A stretch of DNA of 23,935 bases from DATARH01 sp035570495 (GCA_035570495.1 DATMLO010000089.1:1-23935), one strand, 5' to 3'. Numbered from the stretch's first letter, positions 1-7,876 are shown. Numbers and translations: made by a program. The notes: generated from the letters alone by a model not told the origin.

Positions 1-212
1 TCGGCGCAGGTCGCGGTCGCGTGGTGCTCGTTGGTCATGATGTTGATGCCGAGCTCGTCGCACAGCGCCCATTCGTCGAGATAGCGGTGGTAGAGGTCGG
101 CGCCGACTTTCGGGTCGTAAAGCCGCGACGGGATGATGACCCGGTACGATTCGTTGAGCTGTGCCCAGGCCGGGTGATAGGCCATCTCGCTGAAATGCCA
201 AGTGTGCATCAT
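1..212 (-). CDS. LLM-class flavin-dependent oxidoreductase, N-terminal part (runs off window)
   Basis: Only the first 70 residues are inside the window; the rest lies beyond base 1. Read on the minus strand the protein begins MMHTWHFSEMAYHPAW and continues to a segment ending NEHHATATCA. An early aromatic-rich strand, a helix with YHRYLDEWALCDELG, and a strand leading into NEHH are typical of the first beta-alpha units of bacterial luciferase-like monooxygenases, which use reduced flavin (FMNH2 or F420) to oxidise small organic substrates. The start is one of two adjacent ATG codons (212 or 209). The first overlaps the TGA stop of the upstream alpha/beta hydrolase gene as ATGA, so the two are probably translationally coupled and act on the same substrate route. 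The substrate cannot be told from this fragment. Confidence 0.8.
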   Translation of the reverse strand, partial: MMHTWHFSEMAYHPAWAQLNESYRVIIPSRLYDPKVGADLYHRYLDEWALCDELGINIMTNEHHATATCA

Positions 213-982
213 CGGACGTTCTCCCGGGCAAAAGCCGCTATCGCCGTGGCGACCCGTTCCGGCTGTTCGATCTGCGGATAGTGGCCGGCGCCGGCGATCG
301 GCAGGAAGCGCGCGTTCTGCAGCCGCTGGGTCAAATGCGCGCCATAGGCCGGCTTCACGACGCGGTCCTGTTCGCCCCAGATGACGAGGCTCGGCGCCTT
401 GGCACGGTGCAGCCAATGCTTGAGGCTCGGGTTGTGCATGAAGGGCCGCCAGCCGTAGAGCACCGCGGCCTCGCGGTCGCGCGCCACCTCTTCGAGCTGC
501 GCGTCGTCGAGCGCGGCGTAATCGGGCGCGTTTTTTGGGTGGGCGAAATTGTGCTTCACGACGTCATCGGCCGAGAGCGCGACGATGTCGGCGATCTCCG
601 CCTCGTCGCGGCCGCCAAACTTGAGGCCGAGCGTATCGATCAGCACGAGGCCGCTAATCTTGGGCGGCGAGCGCACCGCCATCTCCAGCGCCACCCAGCC
701 GCCAAACGACGAGCCGACGAGGATCACGTCGTCGAGCGCGAGCCGGTCGAGCATGTCGAGGTAAAGATAAGCGATGTCGCCGACCGTCCGCATCCAGGCC
801 GGCCGGCGCGTGGCGCCAAAGCCGGGATGGCGGGGTGCTATGACCCGGAACGTCTCGCCGAGGCGGTAGAGGAACGGCACCTGCTGCTGGAAATAGTCGA
901 TGCCATGCAGGAAGACGAGGGGCCGGCCCTCGCCATGGACCAGCGCCTCGACCGAGACCTCGCCGACATCGATGCGTTCCAT
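209..982 (-). CDS. alpha/beta hydrolase
   Basis: 257-residue cytoplasmic hydrolase of the alpha/beta fold. The oxyanion-hole motif FLHG lies near residue 24. The nucleophile elbow GSSFG (residues 90-94) puts Ser92 in the nucleophile position. The likely acid is Asp206 in WGEQDRVV, and the general base is His234 in GAGHYP. With the complete triad and usual length it should be an active esterase, C-C hydrolase or haloperoxidase-like enzyme; the family is too broad for a substrate. It sits first in a minus-strand pair and overlaps the downstream luciferase-like monooxygenase by an ATGA junction, as in other monooxygenase/hydrolase pairs that open and cleave rings or lactones. It is divergent from the secreted-protein gene at 1051, with 68 bp between the two starts. 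Confidence 0.88.
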   Translation of the reverse strand: MERIDVGEVSVEALVHGEGRPLVFLHGIDYFQQQVPFLYRLGETFRVIAPRHPGFGATRRPAWMRTVGDIAYLYLDMLDRLALDDVILVGSSFGGWVALEMAVRSPPKISGLVLIDTLGLKFGGRDEAEIADIVALSADDVVKHNFAHPKNAPDYAALDDAQLEEVARDREAAVLYGWRPFMHNPSLKHWLHRAKAPSLVIWGEQDRVVKPAYGAHLTQRLQNARFLPIAGAGHYPQIEQPERVATAIAAFARENVR

Positions 983-1050
983 CCCGCCCCTCTTCTCGAC
1001 CGGCGCGAAACCGTGGACAATGCGTCAACCAAGCTTACGGAGATCGCGCC

Positions 1051-1425
1051 ATGATGGCTACTGCCGCCGCGCTGCTGATCCTCGCGGCGGCAGGTACGAC
1101 GCCGCCCGAGGCCCTCGAATGCCCTGTGCTGCCGGGGAAGACGCTCGTTTATATCGACGTCTATGACGGGCCGCCGGAAAACGAAGCCGATCTCGTGCCC
1201 GACCAGCACGAGGACAAGGCGAGCAAGACCGCCTGGAACACCTGGGAGCTCTACCAGAACCCTGAGCGCATCTATGTCAAATGCGCGTACGGTCAGCACC
1301 TTGTAGGTCCGTACAGCCAGAACGAGTTCATCATGCTGCCGGCGACGGCGAAGACCTGCCGCGCCGATTTCAAGACCGGCCCCAAACTGGCCGATTTGAC
1401 CTTGCAGAAATTTTCCTGCCGCTGA
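1051..1425 (+). CDS. small secreted protein, possibly STY0301-like
   Basis: 124 residues beginning MMATAAALLILAAAG, a short hydrophobic signal peptide probably cleaved before the ECP segment. The mature part has four Cys residues (ECPVLPG, VKCAYG, KTCRAD, FSC at the very end), consistent with two periplasmic disulphides. The order of motifs (N-terminal CP, acidic loop, a Trp-containing segment, an xxCxYG strand, a late Cys) resembles the STY0301 family of unknown function, but I am not certain of that assignment. An acggag sequence about 10 bases upstream of two adjacent ATG codons supports the start. It lies 29 bp upstream of the CoxL-like gene and may share a transcript with it. Confidence 0.7.
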   Translation: MMATAAALLILAAAGTTPPEALECPVLPGKTLVYIDVYDGPPENEADLVPDQHEDKASKTAWNTWELYQNPERIYVKCAYGQHLVGPYSQNEFIMLPATAKTCRADFKTGPKLADLTLQKFSCR

Positions 1426-1454
1426 CCTCGCGGCAGAGAGACGGAGAACAAGAT

Positions 1455-3791
1455 ATGGGCGAATTCGGCATCGGCCAGCCGGTGAAGCGGTTTGAGGACC
1501 GCCGGCTGCTCTCCGGCCAGGGCCGCTTTCAGAACGACAACAACCTGCTGGGCCAGCTCCATGCCTACGTGCTGCGCTCGCCGCATGCGCATGCCCGCAT
1601 TCGCGCGCTCGACCTCACGGCAGCAAAGGTCGCGGCGGGCGTGCAGCTCATCATGACCGGCGACGACCTGGTCGAGGCGAAACTCGGCGTCATGGGCGTG
1701 CCGTTTCAGCGCAAGCGCCCGGACGGTTCGCCGATGTTCGCGCGCGCTCATCTCGGCCTCGCGCAGGGCGCGGTACGCTATGTCGGCGAGCCGGTCGCCT
1801 TTGTCGTCGCCGACACGCTGGCGCAGGCAAAGGATGCCGCCGAGCTGATCGACATCGATTACGAGATGCTGCCCTCGGTCACCGACACTGCGCAGGCGGC
1901 GGAGGGCAAAATCGCGGTATGGCCAGACTGCCCCGACAACATCTCGAACCTGTTCGAGGCCGGCAACAAGGCGGCCGCCGACGCGGCGCTCGCCGGCGCC
2001 GCGCATATCGTCAAGCGGCGCTATGTGATCAGCCGTGTGTACGCGCATTTCATGGAGCCGCGCGGCGCGATCGGCGTTTGGGACCCGGGCGAGGAGCGCT
2101 TCACGCTCTACGCCGACGTACAGTACCCGCATCGGGTGCGCCAGGCGCTGGCGACACGCATCTTCAAGATCCCCGAAAGCCATATCCGCGTCATCGCCGG
2201 CGATGTCGGCGGCGGGTTCGGCACCAAGGGCTGGCAATACCCCGAGCACCGGCTGGTGCTGCTCGCAGCCAAGAAGCTGCGCCGGCCGGTCAAATGGACT
2301 TGCGAGCGCAGCGAGGCGATCCAGGCTGACGAGCACGCGCGCGACAACGTCACAGACGCGGAGCTGGCGCTCGACAAGGACGGCAAGTTCTTGGGGCTGC
2401 GGGTCAAGACGCTGGCCAATGTCGGCGCCTATATCTCGTCCGAGCGCAATCTGCTGGCGACATTCGGCAATGTCGGCACGCTGGTCGGCACGTACGATAT
2501 CCCGGCCGCCTATGTCGGCGTCCTGGCTGTCATGGCCAACACCAACGGCACCGCGCCCTATCGCGGCGCGGGGCGGCCCGAAGCGACGTATGTCATCGAA
2601 CGTCTGATCGACGATGCGGCGCGCGAATTGGGCTTTGACCGCGTCGAGCTGCGCGCCAAGAACCTGATCCCGCCCGCAAAGCTGCCGATCAAGACCGCGC
2701 TCGGCCTCAATTACGATTGCGGCGACTTCCCCGCGAACCAGGAGTCGGCGCTCAAGGAAGCCGACTGGGCCGGGTTCGCCAAGCGGCGCGACGAAGCGAA
2801 GGCGCGCGGCCGACTGCGCGGCATCGGCATCGCCAACCCGATCGAGAAGGCCGCCGGACCGGGCCAGGAATTTGCCGAAATCCGCTTTCACCCGAGCGGC
2901 AACGCGACCCTGCTGATGGGCAGCAAAAACCAAGGCCAGGGCCACGAGACGACCTTCAAGCAGGTGCTCAACGAAAAGCTCGGGCTCGACCCGGCGGTAG
3001 TGCAATACATCGACGGCGACACCGACCGTGTCGCATTCGGCATCGGCACCAACGGGTCGCGCTCGACGGTGATCGGCGGCTCGGCGCTGTGGATGGCAGC
3101 CGACAAAGTCATCGCCAAAGGCAAGAAGATTGCCGCGCATCTTTTGGAGGCCGCCGACGCGGACATTGAGTTTGCGATAAATGAGGCCGGGGGCAATTTC
3201 GCGGTCGCCGGCACCGACCGGCGGATCAGCCTCACCGATGTCGCCAGGGCCTCGTTCCAGGCGGCTCGGCTGCCACGCGAGCTCGAAGGCGGAATGTACG
3301 AGACCGGCACGTTCTCGCCGGAGGACAACACCTATCCCAATGGCTGTCATATCTGCGAGGTCGAGATCGACCCGGATACCGGCGCGCTGGAAATCGTGCG
3401 CTATGTGGTGATCGACGATGTCGGCACCGTGGTGAACCCGCTCGGGCTCAAGGGCCAGATCCACGGCGGCGTCGCGCAGGGGCTGGGCCAGGCGCTGATG
3501 GAACAGGTCGTCTATGACCCGGATTCAGGGCAGAATCTGACCGGCAGCTTTATGGACTACGCGATGCCGCGCGCCGATGTGATGCCCTATATGGAAATCC
3601 ACTCCAACCCGGTGCCGACCAAACGCAACCCCCTAGGGGCTAAAGGAGCGGGCGAAGCCGGCACGGTCGGCGCGCTGCCATCGATCGTCAACGCGGTGAT
3701 CGACGCGCTGGCGCCGCTCGGCGTCAAAAGCCTCGAAATGCCCGCCACCCCGGCGCGCGTCTGGCAGGCGATCCACGACGCGCGGGCCTAA
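1455..3791 (+). CDS. xanthine dehydrogenase family molybdopterin-binding subunit (CoxL-like, form II)
   Basis: 778-residue large subunit of a molybdenum hydroxylase (aldehyde oxidase / xanthine dehydrogenase / CO dehydrogenase superfamily). The N-terminus GIGQPVKRFEDRRLLSGQG is the usual start of the first molybdopterin-binding domain. The frame is open upstream to 1281, but ATG 1455 has GGAG eight bases before it and starts at the family N-terminus, so I chose it. The active-site loop reads PYRGAGR (residues 368-374), the form-II signature, not the AYxCSFR of true CO dehydrogenase. The catalytic Glu is expected at 734 in GAKGAGEAG. The family hydroxylates aldehydes, N-heterocycles or similar substrates at a Mo=O(OH)S centre, normally with a 2Fe-2S subunit and an FAD subunit. 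Neither partner is encoded next to it, so the gene is an orphan large subunit here. Confidence 0.93.
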   Translation: MGEFGIGQPVKRFEDRRLLSGQGRFQNDNNLLGQLHAYVLRSPHAHARIRALDLTAAKVAAGVQLIMTGDDLVEAKLGVMGVPFQRKRPDGSPMFARAHLGLAQGAVRYVGEPVAFVVADTLAQAKDAAELIDIDYEMLPSVTDTAQAAEGKIAVWPDCPDNISNLFEAGNKAAADAALAGAAHIVKRRYVISRVYAHFMEPRGAIGVWDPGEERFTLYADVQYPHRVRQALATRIFKIPESHIRVIAGDVGGGFGTKGWQYPEHRLVLLAAKKLRRPVKWTCERSEAIQADEHARDNVTDAELALDKDGKFLGLRVKTLANVGAYISSERNLLATFGNVGTLVGTYDIPAAYVGVLAVMANTNGTAPYRGAGRPEATYVIERLIDDAARELGFDRVELRAKNLIPPAKLPIKTALGLNYDCGDFPANQESALKEADWAGFAKRRDEAKARGRLRGIGIANPIEKAAGPGQEFAEIRFHPSGNATLLMGSKNQGQGHETTFKQVLNEKLGLDPAVVQYIDGDTDRVAFGIGTNGSRSTVIGGSALWMAADKVIAKGKKIAAHLLEAADADIEFAINEAGGNFAVAGTDRRISLTDVARASFQAARLPRELEGGMYETGTFSPEDNTYPNGCHICEVEIDPDTGALEIVRYVVIDDVGTVVNPLGLKGQIHGGVAQGLGQALMEQVVYDPDSGQNLTGSFMDYAMPRADVMPYMEIHSNPVPTKRNPLGAKGAGEAGTVGALPSIVNAVIDALAPLGVKSLEMPATPARVWQAIHDARA

Positions 3792-3805
3792 GCTTTCAGG
3801 TCGCG

Positions 3806-4414
3806 ATGCCACCGGCAATCCGCCTCGTCGCGGCGATAACGATGTCGGTGCTCTGCGCCTGGGCATTGGCCCATGCGCAGGAGCCGGCGAGTGACCGCCT
3901 ATCGATTCCCGGACCGATCTCGTTCGGCGCGGACACCTATTTGCTGTCGGGGAGCTCGCATCCATCGCCCAGTGACTACAAACAGGAATACCTGCCAGCC
4001 GGCCAGACGAGCCCGCATTTCCGCCAGATGGTGCTGATCGAAGCGACCCTGCCGGCCGATGTCGAGCACGCGGTGACGGACAAAGTCGAATGGCTCGAGA
4101 AGCGCAAAGCGACCGATCCGGTCGCCAATTTCGCGGTTCTCAAGAACCCCAAAAGCGGCGAGGTAATCCTCGATTTTCTGTTCAGCTCGGACGAGCCGAA
4201 TGGGGACCACGTTGTCGAGTGGGATGCGTATCGTTACGCGCCGTTGCCGAGGAACGGCGGCAAACCGGGGGTCTTGCTGTTCGGCATCAGCCGTCGCGCC
4301 TATGGCGACGACACTACGGATTTTCTCCGGGCGCTCAAAGCGACGCGCCCGCAGGAGATCGACGCCCTCGCGAAATATAAGCTGCCGCCGGTGGCGGTGC
4401 GCTCCGCGGATTGA
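3806..4414 (+). CDS. secreted protein of unknown function
   Basis: 202 residues. The N-terminus MPPAIRLVAAITMSVLCAWA followed by LAHAQE is a signal peptide with an A-H-A cleavage site, so the protein is probably periplasmic. I do not recognise the family. The mature part is mixed alpha/beta with a central segment ATLPADVEHAVTDKVEWLE and a strand-rich stretch around VILDFLFSSDE. There are no Cys residues in the mature chain and no obvious catalytic motif. It starts 14 bp after the CoxL-like gene and is probably co-transcribed with it, which suggests but does not prove an accessory role. It ends before a hairpin shared with the convergent gene at 4464. Confidence 0.75.
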   Translation: MPPAIRLVAAITMSVLCAWALAHAQEPASDRLSIPGPISFGADTYLLSGSSHPSPSDYKQEYLPAGQTSPHFRQMVLIEATLPADVEHAVTDKVEWLEKRKATDPVANFAVLKNPKSGEVILDFLFSSDEPNGDHVVEWDAYRYAPLPRNGGKPGVLLFGISRRAYGDDTTDFLRALKATRPQEIDALAKYKLPPVAVRSAD

Positions 4415-4456
4415 CGGTCGCGACGCCGCACCGCATCCGGCAGGCGATGCGGAAGG

Positions 4457-4477
4457 CGCGCGGCTAGACGCCGCGCG
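4457..4477. terminator. hairpin at a convergent gene junction
   Basis: Perfect 8-bp stem cgcgcggc / gccgcgcg with a 5-base loop, 43 bp after the plus-strand stop at 4414. It contains the TAG stop of the minus-strand gene ending at 4464. The plus side is followed by the weak T-rich tattctt. It could act as a bidirectional terminator, but the T-tract is poor. Confidence 0.45.
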
Positions 4478-4760
4478 TATTCTTGACCAGGCAGGCGAGC
4501 CCATAGCCGACCGCGGCGGCCAGCAATAGCGAGCCCCAGACGTTCTCGCGCGTGAAGCCCTCGACCGTGCCGAGGACGTTGCCACCCACTTCATATGCCG
4601 TTTGCGCCGCGGCCGAAGCCTGACGCCCCGCTTCCCGCGAGTACTCGCCTGCCCGCGTGGTCACGTCCGCCGCCGCATCCCTTACCGTCCCCACCGTGTC
4701 GGCGATGACGCTCTGGGCCTGTTCCGCCGCTTCGGCGACACCGTTTCGTTGGCTTCGCAT
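4464..4760 (-). CDS. small membrane-anchored Ala-rich helical protein (DUF883/YqjD-like)
   Basis: 98 residues. The first ~70 are an Ala/Thr/Glu-rich amphipathic helix (AEQAQSVIADTVGTVRDAAA and onward, with LEA-like periodicity). A single C-terminal membrane segment SLLLAAAVGYGLACLV ends in a basic tail. This layout, including the GYGLA motif, is that of the DUF883/ElaB/YqjD-like group of inner-membrane-anchored proteins, several of which are stress- or stationary-phase-induced. The open frame extends to 4820, but ATG 4760 is preceded by GGGAG at nine bases and lies 43 bases below the -10 of a perfect EcfG promoter, which would make the longer version untranscribed. Its molecular role is unknown; some relatives bind ribosomes. 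Confidence 0.8.
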   Translation of the reverse strand: MRSQRNGVAEAAEQAQSVIADTVGTVRDAAADVTTRAGEYSREAGRQASAAAQTAYEVGGNVLGTVEGFTRENVWGSLLLAAAVGYGLACLVKNTRGV

Positions 4761-4803
4761 ATCTCGACACTCCCACACGCGATGCCGTATTCGCGCCTCG
4801 ACA

Positions 4804-4829
4804 AACGCGGCGCCCCTCACTCGCGTTCC
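4804..4829 (-). promoter_or_regulatory. EcfG-type general-stress promoter of the 4760 gene
   Basis: On the minus strand: GGAAC (4829-4825), 17-base spacer, CGTT (4807-4804). This matches the alphaproteobacterial EcfG consensus GGAAC-N16-17-CGTT exactly. The -10 lies 43 bases above the ATG at 4760, leaving a leader of about 35 bases that contains the ribosome-binding site. Confidence 0.75.
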
Positions 4830-4925
4830 GGGTCAGGACATAGCCGCTTGCAGTTACGGCATAGGCAAATTCGGCTGCGGGGGTTTACAGTTCTGGCAAC
4901 CGTTTGCGTCCGGAAGGAAACGATC

Positions 4926-6065
4926 ATGCAATACAAGCGCATCTCCGCCGATTGCCATCTCGATATGCCGTGCATGCCGCCCGAGCTGTTTGTCGAGAAC
5001 GCCAGCCGTGAGCTCAAGGCGAAGATGCCGTATGTCATCGACGGTCCCGACGGCCCGCATTGGGTCTCCTCGAACGGCGCCGACTATGGCCTGATCAACG
5101 GCGTCGGCCCGGGTGGCCAGAAATATGTCCCCGGCCAGAACTACCGGGTCGACAAGATGAACGAGGCCGGCCTCTACGACGACGCCAAAAAGGGCAAGTA
5201 CCGCGCTCGCGACCCCGAGCTGCGCCTCAAGGACATGATGGATGACGGCGTCGACGCCGAGATCATCTACGGCATCCTGGGCTCCGCTTCGAAGCTCGAC
5301 GACAAGGAAGCCGCGAACGAGCTGTTGCGCATCTACAACGATTGGCTGAAGGCGGTGTGGACGAAGCATCCCGATCGCCAGCTGCCGCTCGCCTGCCTGC
5401 CCTATGGCGACATCGACGAGGCGGTGAAGGAGGTCCACCGCGTCGCCAAGCTCGGTCTGCGCGGCCTCGAGCTGTCGTGCTCGTGGGACATGGTGCCGAT
5501 GTGGCATCCAGATTGGGAAAAGCTGTGGAAGGCGGTCGCCGACGTTGACCTGCCGCTGCATTTCCACACTTTCCCGACCACCAACCCAAAGGCGCGCGCC
5601 GAGACAAGCGCCCAAGTGCGTCGCGCGGCGATGTTCACCGGCGTGTCGGCCTTCCAGATGGGGCTCATCAACATCATCGCCGCGATGATGGGTGCCGGGG
5701 TGTTCGACCGTTATCCGACGCTGCGCGTGTCGTTTGGCGAAAGCGGCGCGGGCTGGCTCGCCTATGCGCTCGACCGGATGGATTTCGAGTTCGAGGACCG
5801 CTTCCGCGACCTGATGAAGCTGAAGCCGTCGGAATACTGGAAGCGCTCGTGCAAGTGCACGTTCCAGTACGACCGCATCGGCGCCAAGCTGCTCGACGAT
5901 ATCGGCGTCGAGACGATGATGTGGGGCTCGGACTATCCGCACACCGACGGTGTGTGGCCGGAATCAGACAAGTTCATCGCGGAACAGTTCGCCGAGCTGA
6001 CCCCCGACCAGGTGCACAAGATCACCTGCGAGAACGCGGCGAAGTTCTATCGCTTTACGAATTAA
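4926..6065 (+). CDS. amidohydrolase family protein (ACMSD-like, Amidohydro_2)
   Basis: 379-residue metal-dependent hydrolase or decarboxylase of the amidohydrolase superfamily, close in layout to 2-amino-3-carboxymuconate-6-semialdehyde decarboxylase relatives. The first-strand metal motif is DCHLD (Asp9, His11, Asp13), where classical members have DxHxH. LHFHTFPT carries His212/His214, and MWGSDYPHTDG carries the conserved Asp336 after the last strand. ATG 4926 was chosen because aaggaaa lies about nine bases upstream and the protein starts directly with the first beta strand; the same frame is open further upstream without family similarity. Members of this subgroup commonly act on carboxylated aromatic or ring-cleavage intermediates. 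It appears to be a monocistronic unit ending at a strong terminator. Confidence 0.9.
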   Translation: MQYKRISADCHLDMPCMPPELFVENASRELKAKMPYVIDGPDGPHWVSSNGADYGLINGVGPGGQKYVPGQNYRVDKMNEAGLYDDAKKGKYRARDPELRLKDMMDDGVDAEIIYGILGSASKLDDKEAANELLRIYNDWLKAVWTKHPDRQLPLACLPYGDIDEAVKEVHRVAKLGLRGLELSCSWDMVPMWHPDWEKLWKAVADVDLPLHFHTFPTTNPKARAETSAQVRRAAMFTGVSAFQMGLINIIAAMMGAGVFDRYPTLRVSFGESGAGWLAYALDRMDFEFEDRFRDLMKLKPSEYWKRSCKCTFQYDRIGAKLLDDIGVETMMWGSDYPHTDGVWPESDKFIAEQFAELTPDQVHKITCENAAKFYRFTN

Positions 6066-6098
6066 CGGATCGCCCGGCGAAAGTCGGGATCCAAAAAG

Positions 6099-6126
6099 AA
6101 CCCCGCGGCCGCGAGGCTGCGGGGTT
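6099..6126 (+). terminator. Rho-independent terminator after the amidohydrolase
   Basis: 12-bp stem with one mismatch (aaccccgcggcc / ggctgcggggtt), GCGA tetraloop, and a TTTT run at 6125-6128. It begins 34 bases after the TAA. An A-tract just before the left arm means it could also act on the opposite strand. Confidence 0.85.
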
Positions 6127-6220
6127 TTCCGTTGGTGATGCCTCCGCACTCGCGGAGACGTGATTCCGCCGGACGTTAAACAAGTCGGTATCGTTGCATT
6201 TTCGGCTTTGAGGAAAAGCG

Positions 6221-7279
6221 ATGCGATTGCTGCCGCGTCTCGCCGCCCTTGCGACCGCCGTGCCGCCGCACCGGCTCGACCAGGATAATGTCGTCGCGCG
6301 CGTCGAGCAGCTGTTCGGCCGCTCGCCGGATTTCGAGCGGCTGATCCAGGTCTATGCCAATAGCGATATCGACTGCCGCTATTCGGTGATGCCGTTCGCG
6401 TGGTTTGACGAGGCGCATTCCTGGTCCGATCGCAACGCGGCATATCTCGCCGGCGCGCTCGACCTGATCGAGGCCGCCGCACGCCGTGCGCTCGACCGCG
6501 CCGATCTGTCGCCGGCCGAGATCGGCGCCATCGTCACCGTCTCGACCACCGGTATCGCCACGCCGAGCCTCGATGCGCTGCTCATGGAGCGGTTGGCGTT
6601 TCCCCGCGATGCGGTGCGACTGCCGATCTTCGGATTGGGCTGCGCCGGCGGCGCGCTCGGCTTGGCGCGAGCCGCCGCGCTGGCGACGGCGATGCCCGAA
6701 AGACCGGTACTGCTGCTTGTCGTCGAGCTGTGCACGTTGCAGTTTCGTCGCGACGATCTGGCGCGCAGCAATATCGTCGCGACCGCGCTGTTCGGCGACG
6801 GCGCCGCGGCGGCGGTGCTGCGCGTCGATGGCAACGGCCCGGCGATCACCGCTTCGGGCGAGCACACTTGGCCAAACAGTCTCGACATCATGGGCTGGGA
6901 CGTCGCCGAGGATGGGCTGAAGGCGGTGTTCTCGCGCGACATCCCACGCCTCGTGACCGCCGAGCTTGGCCCGGTGCTCGACAAATTTCTGGCCGCGCGC
7001 GGGCTGAGTCTTCGCGACATCGATCGTTTCGTGTGTCATCCCGGCGGCCCCAAGGTCATCGACGCCTACGAGGCGATCCTCGGCGCCGATTTCGCCGGCG
7101 CGGCGGCGGCGCGCCACTCGCTCGCACAGTTCGGCAACATGTCGGCGGCGTCGGTGCTGTTCGTGCTTGAAGAGGTGCTCGCCGAGACGCGCGATCCGGG
7201 CGAGCCAGTCGGCCGCGTCCTGCTGACCGCGCTCGGCCCCGGCTTCAGCGCCGGTTTTGTGCTGCTTGAAGCGCCGTGA
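6221..7279 (+). CDS. type III polyketide synthase (chalcone/stilbene synthase family)
   Basis: 352-residue homodimeric ketosynthase-type enzyme. It extends an acyl-CoA starter with malonyl-CoA and cyclises the chain to an alkylresorcinol, alkylpyrone or phloroglucinol-type product. The Cys-His-Asn triad is visible: Cys141 in GLGCAGG, His273 in FVCHPGG, Asn306 in FGNMSAA. The C-terminal ALGPGFSAG is the usual GFGPG-like loop. Length is slightly below plant chalcone synthases and normal for bacterial members. The start has GAGGA eight bases upstream. The gene overlaps the following methyltransferase-like gene by GTGA. A type III PKS followed by an ICMT-type enzyme matches the layout of bpsA-bpsB and srsA-srsB, where the second protein O-methylates the polyketide; the starter unit here is not predictable. 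Confidence 0.93.
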   Translation: MRLLPRLAALATAVPPHRLDQDNVVARVEQLFGRSPDFERLIQVYANSDIDCRYSVMPFAWFDEAHSWSDRNAAYLAGALDLIEAAARRALDRADLSPAEIGAIVTVSTTGIATPSLDALLMERLAFPRDAVRLPIFGLGCAGGALGLARAAALATAMPERPVLLLVVELCTLQFRRDDLARSNIVATALFGDGAAAAVLRVDGNGPAITASGEHTWPNSLDIMGWDVAEDGLKAVFSRDIPRLVTAELGPVLDKFLAARGLSLRDIDRFVCHPGGPKVIDAYEAILGADFAGAAAARHSLAQFGNMSAASVLFVLEEVLAETRDPGEPVGRVLLTALGPGFSAGFVLLEAP

Positions 7280-7803
7280 CGATTTTTCATGCCGTCCTGC
7301 TCTTTGTCGTGCTGCAACGCGGGGGCGAACTACTGCTGGCCCGCGCCAATACAAAACGGCTGCTGGAGCGCGGCGCGGTAGAGATCGATCGCGCGGGCTA
7401 CAAGTGGTTTGTCCTGCTCCATGCCGCGTGGCTCGGCGCTCTGTTCGCGACCGTGCCCGCCACGGCATTACCCAGCTGGCCGCTCCTGGCGTTGTTCTTC
7501 ACGCTGCAGGCCGGGCGTGTGTGGGTCATCGCGAGCCTTGGCCGACGCTGGACGACGCGGCTCATCGTGGTGCCGGACGCACCGCTCGTCGCCAACGGCC
7601 CCTATCGCTGGCTCGACCATCCGAACTATCTGATCGTGATCGGCGAGCTGGCGATTTTGCCGCTGGCGTTTGCGGCGGTTGTAATTGCGGTCGGGTTTTC
7701 CGCATGCAATCTTGTACTTCTAAGCCGGCGCATTCGCCTTGAAACACGCGCCCTCCGGCTGCCTAGCTATCACATTCGCGAAACCCAGCCCCGCCGCAAC
7801 TAA
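7276..7803 (+). CDS. isoprenylcysteine carboxyl methyltransferase-like membrane enzyme (BpsB/SrsB-like)
   Basis: 175 residues with four to five hydrophobic segments (near residues 4-20, 45-62, 66-85, 120-150). It carries the family signature GPYRWLDHPNYL followed by GELAILPLAF, the SAM-binding region of ICMT-type methyltransferases, and ends with the RIRLETRAL motif. These enzymes methylate lipophilic substrates at the inner membrane using S-adenosylmethionine. The GTG start at 7276 overlaps the PKS stop as GTGA, indicating translational coupling. By analogy with BpsB and SrsB it probably O-methylates the alkylpyrone or resorcinol made by the upstream PKS; that is inference from context. Confidence 0.85.
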   Translation: MTIFHAVLLFVVLQRGGELLLARANTKRLLERGAVEIDRAGYKWFVLLHAAWLGALFATVPATALPSWPLLALFFTLQAGRVWVIASLGRRWTTRLIVVPDAPLVANGPYRWLDHPNYLIVIGELAILPLAFAAVVIAVGFSACNLVLLSRRIRLETRALRLPSYHIRETQPRRN

Positions 7804-7834
7804 CTCTAGGCGCAAGGGAAAAATCGTACTAAAG

Positions 7835-7876
7835 CCTTATTATCACCCAGCGATGGTATTTTCCGGGGTAATAAGG
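7835..7876. promoter_or_regulatory. candidate MarR operator (inverted repeat over the marR start)
   Basis: Two perfect 8-bp inverted arms, ccttatta (7835-7842) and taataagg (7869-7876), 26 bases apart. The similarity continues loosely outward as CCTTATTAnCnCC. The right arm ends on the first base of the GTG start codon of the MarR gene, and the stretch is AT-rich compared with its surroundings. That placement fits autorepression. Confidence 0.5.

Noticed and set aside
1281..1454. Longer N-terminus for the CoxL-like protein
   Set aside because: This extension overlaps the secreted-protein gene in another frame; ATG 1455 has a good ribosome-binding site and the family N-terminus.
1293..3464. 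Long open frame (about 720 codons) antisense to the CoxL-like gene
   Set aside because: It mirrors a high-GC gene with strong third-position bias; its translation is Arg/Asp/Gly-rich without family motifs, while the plus frame has full domain motifs.
6176..7468. 430-codon minus-strand open frame over the polyketide synthase
   Set aside because: Shadow of the PKS and methyltransferase genes; no recognisable motif.
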